Assembly (NCBI RefSeq): GCF_030817475.1
Contig: NZ_JAUSZJ010000002.1
Span: 6,874,158 to 6,938,157, forward strand
Reading direction: 5' to 3'
Source: Streptomyces sp. V2I9
GTDB lineage: Bacteria; Actinomycetota; Actinomycetes; Streptomycetales; Streptomycetaceae
Length of the DNA: 64,000 nt
Position numbers and translations under genes: made by a program
Notes under the pieces: model-generated
What the model was told of the DNA's origin: nothing
Seen by the model: the letters and a program-made list of their open reading frames with translations, nothing else
The model's database searches: none
In this document: positions 51,436-59,158 of the stretch, piece by piece
Layout: each line of letters starts with the position of its first letter
Position numbering within the stretch: position 1 is the first letter of the stretch

Positions 51436-52695
51436 TCAGGCCATGCCCCGGGAGGCCCGCGAACGCCGGGCCACGGCGTCCAGCGACACCGCCAGCAGCA
51501 GCACCCCGCCGGTGACCATGAAGCGGTAGGCGGAGTCGAGATTCAGCAGGGTGAGCCCGCTGGAGATCGACTGGATGACGAGGACGCCGAGCAGCGCGGC
51601 GAACGCGGAGCCCCGGCCGCCGAACAGGCTCGTGCCGCCGATGACGGCCGCGGCGATGGCGTTGAGGTTGACGTCACCTCCGCCGCTGCTCTGGTTGGCC
51701 GCCGCGAGCCGCGCGGCGGACAGCATCCCACCGACGCAGGCCAGCGTCGTGCACAGCACGAAAGCGGTGGTCAGGACCGCCTTCACGTTCACCCCCGCCC
51801 GCCGGGCGGCCTCCCTGCCCCCGCCGACCGCGTACATCGACGTGCCGAACGAGGTGCGGGACAGGACATAGTGCAGCGCCAGCACCAGGGCGAGAAAGAA
51901 CACGAACATCCAGCCCACCCCGCGGTCCCGGTTCAGATACCAGACCGCGCCGCCGAGACCGGCCGCCGGCACCAGGCTCCGCACGAGGAGGAACCGCCGT
52001 GAGGCGGCGGTCAAGCCGGCCCGGCGGCGTTCTGCGGCGCGCGCGGCACCGGTCGCGTACAGCGCGGCCGCGCCCCCGACGACCAGTGTGTAGGACGCCC
52101 AGGGCGGGAGGAACTGGAGCTGCGCGAAGGTCACGAGACCCGAGTCGAAGGGCAGGTTCACCGAGCCTTTGGGCCCCAGCAACCACAACTGCACGCCGAG
52201 GAAGCCGAGCAGACCGCCGAGGGTGATGACGAAGCTGGGCACCCCGATCAGAAGGTGGATCCGGGCATAGAGCCAGCCGATCACCGCCGCGAGAGCCAGC
52301 GCGGCCGTCACGGCGAGCCAGGCGGACAGCCCCCGGTCCACGAAGAGGACGGCCAGGACGGCGGCGCCGAGCCCGCTGACCGAGCCGACCGACAGGTCGA
52401 TCTGACCGACGAGGAGGACGCAGACGACACCCAGGGCGATGATGCCGACCGGCACGCTTTCGAGGGTGAGGTTGGTGAGGTTGGCGCTCGAAAGGAACAC
52501 CGGGTTGAGGATCTGCATCACGACCCAGATCACGACCAGCCCGGCGAGCACCGGCAGGAGACCGGGATCGCCGCCGCGCAGTCGGCCGGAGACCGTCCGC
52601 CACCGCGCCCGCGCGCCCTCGGACCGGCTCACCGGTCTCTTCCGGGGTCCGCCCCGCTCGCCTTCCGGGCTCGTGGCAACGGCCGGTTCCGTCAT
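51436..52695 (-). CDS. XylH/RbsC-type sugar ABC-transporter permease
   Basis: A 419-residue membrane protein with about ten hydrophobic helices. Family motifs are LVGQIDLSVGSVSGLGA, GVPSFVITLGGLLGFLGVQ, FGTSMYAVGGGREAARRAG (the coupling loop that contacts the ATPase) and GGTSLFGGRGS. It forms the sugar channel of a XylFGH-like importer. The ATG at 52695 overlaps the ATPase stop as ATGA. An unusually long, charged N-terminal tail (about 45 residues) precedes the first helix. Only one permease gene is present, as is normal for this group, where the permease acts as a homodimer. Confidence 0.9.
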   Translation of the reverse strand: MTEPAVATSPEGERGGPRKRPVSRSEGARARWRTVSGRLRGGDPGLLPVLAGLVVIWVVMQILNPVFLSSANLTNLTLESVPVGIIALGVVCVLLVGQIDLSVGSVSGLGAAVLAVLFVDRGLSAWLAVTAALALAAVIGWLYARIHLLIGVPSFVITLGGLLGFLGVQLWLLGPKGSVNLPFDSGLVTFAQLQFLPPWASYTLVVGGAAALYATGAARAAERRRAGLTAASRRFLLVRSLVPAAGLGGAVWYLNRDRGVGWMFVFFLALVLALHYVLSRTSFGTSMYAVGGGREAARRAGVNVKAVLTTAFVLCTTLACVGGMLSAARLAAANQSSGGGDVNLNAIAAAVIGGTSLFGGRGSAFAALLGVLVIQSISSGLTLLNLDSAYRFMVTGGVLLLAVSLDAVARRSRASRGMA

Positions 52696-53540
52696 GACGC
52701 CTCCCCCTCGCGCGTCGCTTCCGTCCTGCCGTGCGCACGTGCGCCCCGGCCCCGCTCGGCGCGTCGGCCGACGACGTTGTCCGAGGCTCCGGTGATGGCC
52801 GTGACCAGATCCGCCGCCGTGGCCCCGGCCGCGTCGAAGAACCCGTTGTTGCGGCCGAGCCGCAGGACGGCCACGGTGTCCGCGACGGCCCGCACGTCGG
52901 CCATGTTGTGGCTGATCATGAGGACGCCGAGGCCGCGTTCCCGCAGCCGCTCGATCAGGTCGAGCACCTCCGCGGTCTGGGCCACGCCCAGAGCGGCGGT
53001 CGGCTCGTCGAGGATGATCACTTTGGGGTCGCCCAGGAGGGTCCGGGCGATCGCCACGGTCTGCCGCTGGCCTCCGGACAGGGCCGCCACCGGGGTGCGT
53101 ACCGAGGGGATCTTCGCCGACAACTCCCCGAGCAGGGCGCGGGAGCGGATCTCCATGGCCACCTCGTCCAGCCGCAGCGCCCTCAACTCCCGGCCGAGGA
53201 AGAGGTTGTCCACCACGTTCAGGTTCTCGCACAGGGCGAGGTCCTGGAACACCGTCGCGATGCCGAGCCGTTGTGCGACGGCGGGGGAGGGGATGGAGAC
53301 GGTCCCGCCGTCGAATCGGACGGTTCCCGCGTCGGGCTGATGCACTCCGGAGAGGATTTTGACCAAGGTGGACTTCCCCGCCCCGTTGTCGCCCACGAGT
53401 GCGACGACCTCTCCGGCGGCGACGTCCAGGGCGACATCGGTGAGCGCGGCGACGGCGCCGAAGGACTTGCAGATCCCGCGCAGGGCCAGCAGCGGTCCCT
53501 CTGACGCCCCCTGGGCGGAGGGCAAGTGATCTGCGGGCAT
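52692..53540 (-). CDS. Sugar ABC-transporter ATPase (single-cassette XylG/RbsA relative)
   Basis: A 282-residue ATPase with one nucleotide-binding domain: Walker A GDNGAGKST, Q-loop FQDLALCENLNV, signature LSGGQRQTVAIAR, Walker B KVIILDEPTAAL and switch His in MISHNM. Most RbsA/XylG proteins have two such domains in tandem; this one has one, as in FrcA-type systems, so it would dimerise. It drives import through the downstream permease. The ATG is at 53540, 60 bases after the binding-protein stop. A basic C-terminal tail (RRAERGRGARAHGRTEATRE) may be disordered. Confidence 0.9.
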   Translation of the reverse strand: MPADHLPSAQGASEGPLLALRGICKSFGAVAALTDVALDVAAGEVVALVGDNGAGKSTLVKILSGVHQPDAGTVRFDGGTVSIPSPAVAQRLGIATVFQDLALCENLNVVDNLFLGRELRALRLDEVAMEIRSRALLGELSAKIPSVRTPVAALSGGQRQTVAIARTLLGDPKVIILDEPTAALGVAQTAEVLDLIERLRERGLGVLMISHNMADVRAVADTVAVLRLGRNNGFFDAAGATAADLVTAITGASDNVVGRRAERGRGARAHGRTEATREGEAS

Positions 53541-53600
53541 GGACCGGCCTTCCGGGACGGGCGGACGGGGCGGCGGGCGTGCCGGTGACTGCCCGCGCGA

Positions 53601-54680
53601 CTACGTGACGCCGGCCTCCGCGCAGGCGGCGGCGTACGTCGCCGTGCACACCTCGGCGGTCTTCAGCGGCTTCCCGTCGCCGACCAGGACCTCCCCGATG
53701 TTCTCGCGGGTGACCACGGTCGGAGTGAAGAGTTCCGACGGGGTGCCGAAGAGCGTCGTCCCACCTCGGGGCTTCTCACCCCGGACGAAGGCGTGGGCGG
53801 CGGTGGCCGCCGCTTCCGCGACGGTCCTGATCGGCTTGGAGATGGTGTTGTACTGATCACCCTTGATGATCCGCTGGGCGGCGGCGAGTTCGGCGTCGTT
53901 CCCGGTCACCGGAGGCACGGCGACCCCTGCGGCCTTGAAGGCGGCGATGGAACCGCCGCCCGTACCGTCGTTGGCGGCGACCACCCCGGCGATCCGCCCC
54001 GGAAACTTGCTGATCTGGCCGCTGACCCAGTTCTGGGCCTTCCCCGGCTCCCAGGCGGGAGTGTCGTACTCGGCCAGGAGCTCGAAGCCGCTGGAGTCGA
54101 CCGCGCTGTGGATGCCCTTCTTGATCAGCCCGGCCGCCGCGTCGGTCGGTGAACCGTTGACCTGGAGGAGGCCCCCCTCGGCCTCGGCGGAGGTGAGGTG
54201 CTCCACCAGGGAGGCGCCGATCATGGCGCCGATCTTCTCGTTGTCGAAGGAGACGTAGTAGTCCGCCCTGGCCGCCGGTATCGGCCGGTCGTACGCGATG
54301 ACGGAAACTCCGCGGCCCTGTGCCGTACGGACGGTGCTCGCCGCCGCCGCGGAATCCACCGGATCGATCACGAGGACGTCGGCGCCCTGCGCCAGGGCGG
54401 AGTCGGCCTGCTGCTGTTGCTTCGCGGCGTCCCCGCCCGCGTTCTGGTACAGCACCTCGCAACCACCGCAGAGCTCCCGGACCTTGGCCTCGAAGAGCGG
54501 CGCGTCGTACAACTCGTACCGGGTGGAGGCGATGTCGGGCATCAGGAACGCGATCTTCGCGTTCTGTGACGACCCGCCGCCCGAGCCGCTCGGTGTCTCG
54601 GTCGTACAGGCGGCGGCGGAGACGACCACCGCCATCGTGGACACGGCAGCCGCGAGTGATCTGACAGAGCGTGGCGTCAC
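53601..54680 (-). CDS. Sugar ABC-transporter substrate-binding lipoprotein (XylF/ChvE-like)
   Basis: A 359-residue lipoprotein. The signal ends in VVVSAAACTTE, with the Cys as lipidation site. The mature part is a type I periplasmic binding fold: IAFLMPDIASTRYELYDAP, DVLVIDPVDSAAAAST, VSVIAYDRPI, FDNEKIGAMIGASL and VVAANDGTGGGSIAA. Such proteins bind monosaccharides such as xylose, and RY/YDRP segments line the site. The GTG at 54680 follows GGAG at a good distance. It is the first gene of the transporter operon and carries an operator-like inverted repeat upstream. Confidence 0.92.
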   Translation of the reverse strand: MTPRSVRSLAAAVSTMAVVVSAAACTTETPSGSGGGSSQNAKIAFLMPDIASTRYELYDAPLFEAKVRELCGGCEVLYQNAGGDAAKQQQQADSALAQGADVLVIDPVDSAAAASTVRTAQGRGVSVIAYDRPIPAARADYYVSFDNEKIGAMIGASLVEHLTSAEAEGGLLQVNGSPTDAAAGLIKKGIHSAVDSSGFELLAEYDTPAWEPGKAQNWVSGQISKFPGRIAGVVAANDGTGGGSIAAFKAAGVAVPPVTGNDAELAAAQRIIKGDQYNTISKPIRTVAEAAATAAHAFVRGEKPRGGTTLFGTPSELFTPTVVTRENIGEVLVGDGKPLKTAEVCTATYAAACAEAGVT

Positions 54681-54739
54681 TGGAATCTCCCGGTCTTCAG
54701 TCGGAGAGAGCCCTTCTCCACGTCAAATGAACAGCCTGC

Positions 54740-54776
54740 CTGTTATGAGTGTCAATGGTCATGTCATAAATAACAG
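54740..54776 (-). promoter_or_regulatory. Promoter and operator-like inverted repeat of the transporter operon
   Basis: CTGTTAT (54740-54746) and ATAACAG (54770-54776) are inverted. TTGACA on the minus strand (54750-54755) is a consensus -35 box lying between the arms; the -10 (about 54727-54732, GTTCAT) is poor. The arms resemble the half-sites of the palindrome at 57489-57506, so the DeoR protein of this cluster is a candidate binder. Confidence 0.5.
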
Positions 54777-54823
54777 AGAGAGGGAGGCCGCCAGCGGAAG
54801 CGGGCAGCCCTGACCCGTCCCGG

Positions 54824-56281
54824 CTACCGCGCCAGGCGGTCCCACCCGCCCCGCGCCGTCGCCAACTCGGCCCGGTACCGCCCGTATCCGTCCTCGTACA
54901 GGGCCCGTACGCCCTCGCGCGGTTCGACCACCCGGTGCCTCCCCGCCGGCACCTCGTCCCCGGGGGACAGCGAGGCCCTGGCGACGGACACCACACCGAG
55001 CGCCCCGACCTGCTCCTCCAGCGGGATACGGACCGGCCGGCCGAGCACGTCCGCCATCAGCCTGGCCCACATCACCGAGCGCGTGCCTCCGCCGCACAGG
55101 GCGAGGGTGCCGCTCAGTCCCGCAGCGTCCAGGCAGTGCCGGGCCGCGTAGCCGATGGCCTCGCAGACGGCGCGCACGGCGTCCGCCCGTCCGGTGGCCA
55201 GACTGAGCCCGTCGAGCCTGCCCCGGGCCGATGGCTCGACGAAGGGGGCCCGTTCGCCCGCCTCGGACAGGAAGGGGAACGCGTGGACGCCCCGCGCGCC
55301 GGGCGGGCTCTCGGTGAGCAGCGCGTCCACGTCGGCCGTGGTCGCGCCGACGAGGGCGAGCACCCACTCCAGCGCCGCCGTCCCCACCATCGCCGGCATC
55401 GCGCGCAGCCACCGGCCGGGGTCGGGCGTGCACAGCCACATGCCGGCGGGCTCCGCGAGCGGATCGAGATCCACGCGGTCGGTCAGCACCTGGCTCGCGA
55501 GTGTCGTGCCCAGGATGAGCACCCCGTCGCCCACCGCGCGCACCCCGCTGCCGATCGCGCAGGCCGGAAGGTCGTAAGGCCCCGCCACGACGGGCAACCC
55601 CTCCGGCAGCCCCAGAAGCCGTGCGCCCCGGTCGTCCAGCCCGAGCACCGTTCCGGGAGCGGCGGGAACCGGCAGCAGATCCGCCCGGTCCGCGACACCG
55701 CACGCCTCCAGGGCCTCGGGCGCGTAGCGGCGGGTGCGCGGGTCGAGGAACGGGAGCGTCGCGTCGGAGGCGTCCAGGCACACCCGGCCGGTCAGGCGCT
55801 GGGCCACCGCGTCCACGCAGTAGCCGGCGACGGCGGCCCGGTCCAACACCTCCGGCTCGTGCTCCTGGAGCCAGTTGAGCAGCGGGCCGTGGCACCCCGG
55901 AAACATGCCGGAACCGGTGTGCGCGTACGCGGCGCCGATCGTGCCGTCCGCCAGCCAGCGGGTCACCAACTCCGAAGCCCGCGCGTCCATCCAGGAGATG
56001 GCGGGCCGCACCGGACGGCCCCGGCCGTCCCGCAGCCACAGCCCGTCCCCCTGCCCGGTGAGCGCCACCGCCTCCGGCGGTCCGCCGATCGCGGTGGCGA
56101 CTTCGCGCACCACCTCCCCGACACCGGCCTCGACGTCGTCGAGATCCTGCTCGACCCGCCCGCCCGGCAGCATCTCCACGTGCGAGCGCCGGACCGCGGC
56201 GGTCAGGGCGCCACCGGTCTCGTCGAACGCCACGGCCTTGGTGACCGACGTCCCGATGTCCACACCGATGATGGTGCTCAC
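54824..56281 (-). CDS. FGGY-family carbohydrate kinase
   Basis: A 485-residue sugar kinase. FGGY signature elements are IIGVDIGTSVTKAVAFDE at the N-terminus (ATP phosphate-binding), TGQGDGLWL, catalytic Asp in VAGPYDLPACAIGSG (about residue 240) and LCGGGTRSVMWARLMADV, with a final GALGVVSVARA. It would phosphorylate a pentulose, hexulose or polyol taken up by the adjacent transporter. The GTG at 56281 has a full AGGAGG at proper spacing. It follows the 2-hydroxyacid dehydrogenase by 52 bases. The second kinase in the cluster is only distantly similar, so the two probably act on different substrates. Confidence 0.9.
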   Translation of the reverse strand: MSTIIGVDIGTSVTKAVAFDETGGALTAAVRRSHVEMLPGGRVEQDLDDVEAGVGEVVREVATAIGGPPEAVALTGQGDGLWLRDGRGRPVRPAISWMDARASELVTRWLADGTIGAAYAHTGSGMFPGCHGPLLNWLQEHEPEVLDRAAVAGYCVDAVAQRLTGRVCLDASDATLPFLDPRTRRYAPEALEACGVADRADLLPVPAAPGTVLGLDDRGARLLGLPEGLPVVAGPYDLPACAIGSGVRAVGDGVLILGTTLASQVLTDRVDLDPLAEPAGMWLCTPDPGRWLRAMPAMVGTAALEWVLALVGATTADVDALLTESPPGARGVHAFPFLSEAGERAPFVEPSARGRLDGLSLATGRADAVRAVCEAIGYAARHCLDAAGLSGTLALCGGGTRSVMWARLMADVLGRPVRIPLEEQVGALGVVSVARASLSPGDEVPAGRHRVVEPREGVRALYEDGYGRYRAELATARGGWDRLAR

Positions 56282-56333
56282 GTCTGGTGCCTCCTGTGTG
56301 AGCCGAAGGGTTCCCGGCCGCCGGCGGCGGCCG

Positions 56334-57389
56334 TCAGGACCGGCCGGCCTCCAGGACGTCCCGGTTCGCGAGGTGGGACAACTCCTCGCCGCGCAGGAAG
56401 CGGCCGACCTCGGCCGCGGTGATGGCCGCCGCACGGTGCGCGGTCCGGCGGGTCGCACCCGCCAGGTGGGGGGTGGTGATCACGTTCGGTACGTCGTGCA
56501 GCGGCCAGTCGGCGGGGATCGGCTCGATGTCGTACACATCGAGAGCGAGCGCCCCGAGACGGCCGCTGCGCAGCATCTCCGGCAGCGGCGCGTGGTCGAG
56601 AAGCCCGCCGCGCGCGGAGTTCACCAGGACCGCGCCGCGAGGCAGCAGGCCGAGACGGCGCGCGTCCAGCAGATGACGGGTCTCCTCGGTCAGCCGGGCA
56701 TGCAGGCTCACCAGCTGACTGCGGCTCAGCAGATCGTCGAGCTCGACCGGTTCGACGCCGTCCGCCTCGACCAGCGCGGGATCGGCGTACGGGTCGGCCG
56801 CGAGCACACGCGCCCCGAAAGCGCGCATCACCCGTGCCACGAGGCGGCCGATCGCGCCGTACCCCACGAGCCCGACCGTGGATCCGCCGAGCTCGCCGCC
56901 GCTCTCCTCGTACGCGTACAGATCACCCCGCCATACGCCCCGCTTCAGCTCCGCGTCCGCGGTGCAGATTCGCCGTGAAGCGGCCAGCATCAGCCCTACG
57001 GCGAACTCGGCGGCGGCGGGGGCGTTGCGGCCGGGGGCGAAGCTGACCCGGACACCGTGGCGCGTGGCGGCGGCCAGGTCCACGTTCACCGGGCCGCCCC
57101 GCGACACGGCGACGAGCCGGAGCTCCGGCGACTTCGCGAACACCCGCTCGGTGAACGGGGCCATCTGCGTCACACAGACGGCGGCCCCGGCCAGCGCCTC
57201 GACGAGCCCGTCCTCCGTACCGCTCGCCTCGTGGACCTCCCCGACCGGACCGAAGGGCTCATGGGGCCAGGGGAGGGTCAGCTCACCGATCTCCGGGACC
57301 TCCCGGCCCGTGCGGGACAGCTCCTGGCACACGGCCGCGCGGATCAGCGCGGGGCGGACGAAGTGGTCGCCTGCGGCGAGGATGCGCAT
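56334..57389 (-). CDS. D-2-hydroxyacid dehydrogenase (phosphoglycerate-dehydrogenase-like)
   Basis: A 351-residue NAD-dependent dehydrogenase. The Rossmann motif is TVGLVGYGAIGRLVAR (about 175-190), with catalytic Arg in LVNSARGGLLDH, acidic pair in DVYDIEPIPADWP and His in TTPHLAGATRR. The N-terminal domain ends RGGPVNVDLAAATRHG. It would oxidise a 2-hydroxyacid derived from the imported sugar, or act on a related intermediate. The ATG at 57389 was chosen because an upstream extension has no domain homology. It is the first gene of a leftward pair with the kinase and lies across the divergent operator from the phosphatase. Confidence 0.88.
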   Translation of the reverse strand: MRILAAGDHFVRPALIRAAVCQELSRTGREVPEIGELTLPWPHEPFGPVGEVHEASGTEDGLVEALAGAAVCVTQMAPFTERVFAKSPELRLVAVSRGGPVNVDLAAATRHGVRVSFAPGRNAPAAAEFAVGLMLAASRRICTADAELKRGVWRGDLYAYEESGGELGGSTVGLVGYGAIGRLVARVMRAFGARVLAADPYADPALVEADGVEPVELDDLLSRSQLVSLHARLTEETRHLLDARRLGLLPRGAVLVNSARGGLLDHAPLPEMLRSGRLGALALDVYDIEPIPADWPLHDVPNVITTPHLAGATRRTAHRAAAITAAEVGRFLRGEELSHLANRDVLEAGRS

Positions 57390-57488
57390 GACGTCGGAAT
57401 CCTTCTGCGGGAGAGCCGCCGGGACGGCGTGACGAGCAGGCCGGAGCCTGATCGGAGGTGCGGGAGGACGGTTCCGGAGTGTGGAATT

Positions 57489-57506
57489 GCTGTTAAATTT
57501 AACAGC
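57489..57506. promoter_or_regulatory. Perfect 18-base palindrome in the divergent promoter (likely DeoR operator)
   Basis: GCTGTTAAATTTAACAGC is a perfect palindrome in the 207-base gap between the leftward dehydrogenase/kinase pair and the rightward phosphatase/deoR pair. It is AT-rich in GC-rich DNA and has the half-site form of DeoR-family operators. Related sequences precede the transporter operon and the second kinase. Confidence 0.75.
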
Positions 57507-57596
57507 GCCCACGTGAACCGGCAATGCGCTCGGCGCACTCGGCGTGTACCGCAGGCACGGGCCGCCACCCGCCCCACCCCGGAAGGGCCACTCCCC

Positions 57597-58250
57597 ATGA
57601 CTTCTCGTCTCCTGCTGGTACGGCACGGCGAGACCGCGTGGCACGCGGAGAACCGGTACGCCGGTGTCACCGACGTCGCCCTGACACCGCGGGGCCTCGC
57701 CCAAGGAGCCGCCCTCGGGACCTGGGCCGTCCGCCACCGCGTGGACGCGGTCACCAGCTCGCCGCTCACCCGCGCCCGGCTGACGGCGGCGCCCGCCGCG
57801 GCCGCCCTGGACCTGACCGTGGAGGTCCAGGAGGGGCTGCGGGAGGTCGACTTCGGCTGGGGCGAGGGCCGCACCGTCCAGGAGATGGCCGAGGAGGACC
57901 CCGAAGCCGTACGCCGCTTCCGCGAGGACGCCGACGCCGGCGCCTTTCCCGGATCCGAACCCGTCGCCGACGCGGCCGCCCGAGCCACCACTACCCTGCG
58001 CGACCTCGCCCACCGCCACCGGGGAGGCACCGTGCTCGTCGTCGCGCACAACACCCTGCTGCGCATCGCCCTGTGCGACCTGCTCGGACTGCCCCTCGGC
58101 CGCTACCGGCACACCTTCCCCCGCCTGGACAACGGGGCCGTCACGGAGATCGAGATCCACGGGACGCGGACGGCGCTGCGCTCGCTCAACGTGCCCACCA
58201 CCCTGCCGCCCCCCGCCCCCGCGCCCGGCCCCACCCCTGCGGGAGACTGA
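57597..58250 (+). CDS. Histidine phosphatase-family protein (phosphoglycerate-mutase-like)
   Basis: A 217-residue enzyme. The catalytic RHG motif is LLLVRHGETAWHAENRYAG (His nucleophile at residue 10) and the second His is in VLVVAHNTLLRI. Acidic residues of EVDFGWGEGRT complete the phosphate pocket. It would remove or transfer a phosphate from a small sugar phosphate. The ATG at 57597 follows GGAAGGG. The deoR start is five bases after its stop, so the two form an operon. A Pro-rich C-terminal tail (PPPAPAPGPTPAG) is not conserved. Confidence 0.9.
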   Translation: MTSRLLLVRHGETAWHAENRYAGVTDVALTPRGLAQGAALGTWAVRHRVDAVTSSPLTRARLTAAPAAAALDLTVEVQEGLREVDFGWGEGRTVQEMAEEDPEAVRRFREDADAGAFPGSEPVADAAARATTTLRDLAHRHRGGTVLVVAHNTLLRIALCDLLGLPLGRYRHTFPRLDNGAVTEIEIHGTRTALRSLNVPTTLPPPAPAPGPTPAGD

Positions 58251-58255
58251 CCTCC

Positions 58256-59029
58256 ATGACCAAGAGATCCGCCGAAGAACGCCGACGGCTCATCGCCGAC
58301 CACGTCGTGGAGCAGGGCACGGTCACGGGCGCCGACCTGGCCCGGTTCACCGGCGTCAGCCTGATGACCGTCCACCGTGACCTCGACGACCTCGCGCGGC
58401 AAGGAGTGCTGCGACGCTTCCGCGGCGGCGCCTCCGCCCTGCCGTCCACGGTGTTCGAGTCGAGCCTCGACTACCGGCTCGGCGTCCACGCGGCGGAGAA
58501 GAACGCCGTCGCGCATGCCGCCGCGGCCCTCGTGGAGCCCGGCATGTCGGTGATGCTCGACGACTCCACCACGGTGCTGGCGCTGGCCGGCCTGCTGGTC
58601 GGGCTCGGCCCGCTCACCGTGGTCACCAACGCCCGCCGAGTGCTCGACGTCTTCGCCGGATGCGAGGACATACGCCTGATCGCCCTGGGCGGCGAGTACT
58701 CGCGCACCCATGACTCCTTCCTCGGAATGCCCTGCGTCGAGGCGGTGGAGGCGCTCTCCGTCGACCTCGTCGCGGTCTCCACCTCCGCCCTCGACACCAG
58801 GTCGGCCTACCACCAGGAGCAGGACGTGGTGCTGGTCAAGCGAGCGATGCTCACCTCGGCGGCGACGAAGGTCATGCTCATGGACCACACCAAGCTCGCC
58901 CGGACCGCGCTCCACCGGGTCGGGCCCGTCGGTGACCTGGACCACCTCGTCGTGGACGACGGAGCCGACCCCGAGCTGCTCGGCCGACTCCGCGAACGGA
59001 CCCGCGTGACGGTGGCCGCCACCACCTGA
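58256..59029 (+). CDS. DeoR-family transcriptional repressor
   Basis: A 257-residue repressor. The N-terminal helix-turn-helix is RRLIADHVVEQGTVTGADLA, then FTGVSLMTVHRDLDDLARQG, the DeoR signature (about 10-50). The C-terminal sugar-phosphate sensor has MLDDSTTVLALAGLL, VVTNARRVLDVF and LMDHTKLARTA, the last with the conserved Asp. Loss of DNA binding on sugar-phosphate binding is the family's usual switch. It is encoded right after the phosphatase, near the perfect palindrome at 57489-57506, which it probably binds. The likely targets are both divergent operons, the transporter and the second kinase. Confidence 0.92.
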   Translation: MTKRSAEERRRLIADHVVEQGTVTGADLARFTGVSLMTVHRDLDDLARQGVLRRFRGGASALPSTVFESSLDYRLGVHAAEKNAVAHAAAALVEPGMSVMLDDSTTVLALAGLLVGLGPLTVVTNARRVLDVFAGCEDIRLIALGGEYSRTHDSFLGMPCVEAVEALSVDLVAVSTSALDTRSAYHQEQDVVLVKRAMLTSAATKVMLMDHTKLARTALHRVGPVGDLDHLVVDDGADPELLGRLRERTRVTVAATT

Positions 59030-59065
59030 ACCCGCGGCCGCTCCACCCCCGCCTGATGGCACGCG

Positions 59066-59074
59066 TGTTAATTT
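59066..59074 (+). promoter_or_regulatory. Operator half-site upstream of the second kinase
   Basis: TGTTAATTT resembles one half of the TGTTAAATTTAACA palindrome. It lies 85 bases before the kinase start. As a single half-site it is weak evidence of control by the DeoR protein. Confidence 0.35.
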
Positions 59075-59158
59075 CCCCCGTACGCATCCATCGTGACGGA
59101 CCGTCATGTGCCAGCCGGACATGTGAGGCCCGCCCCGCCGGGAAGGACGCCCCCCGCC

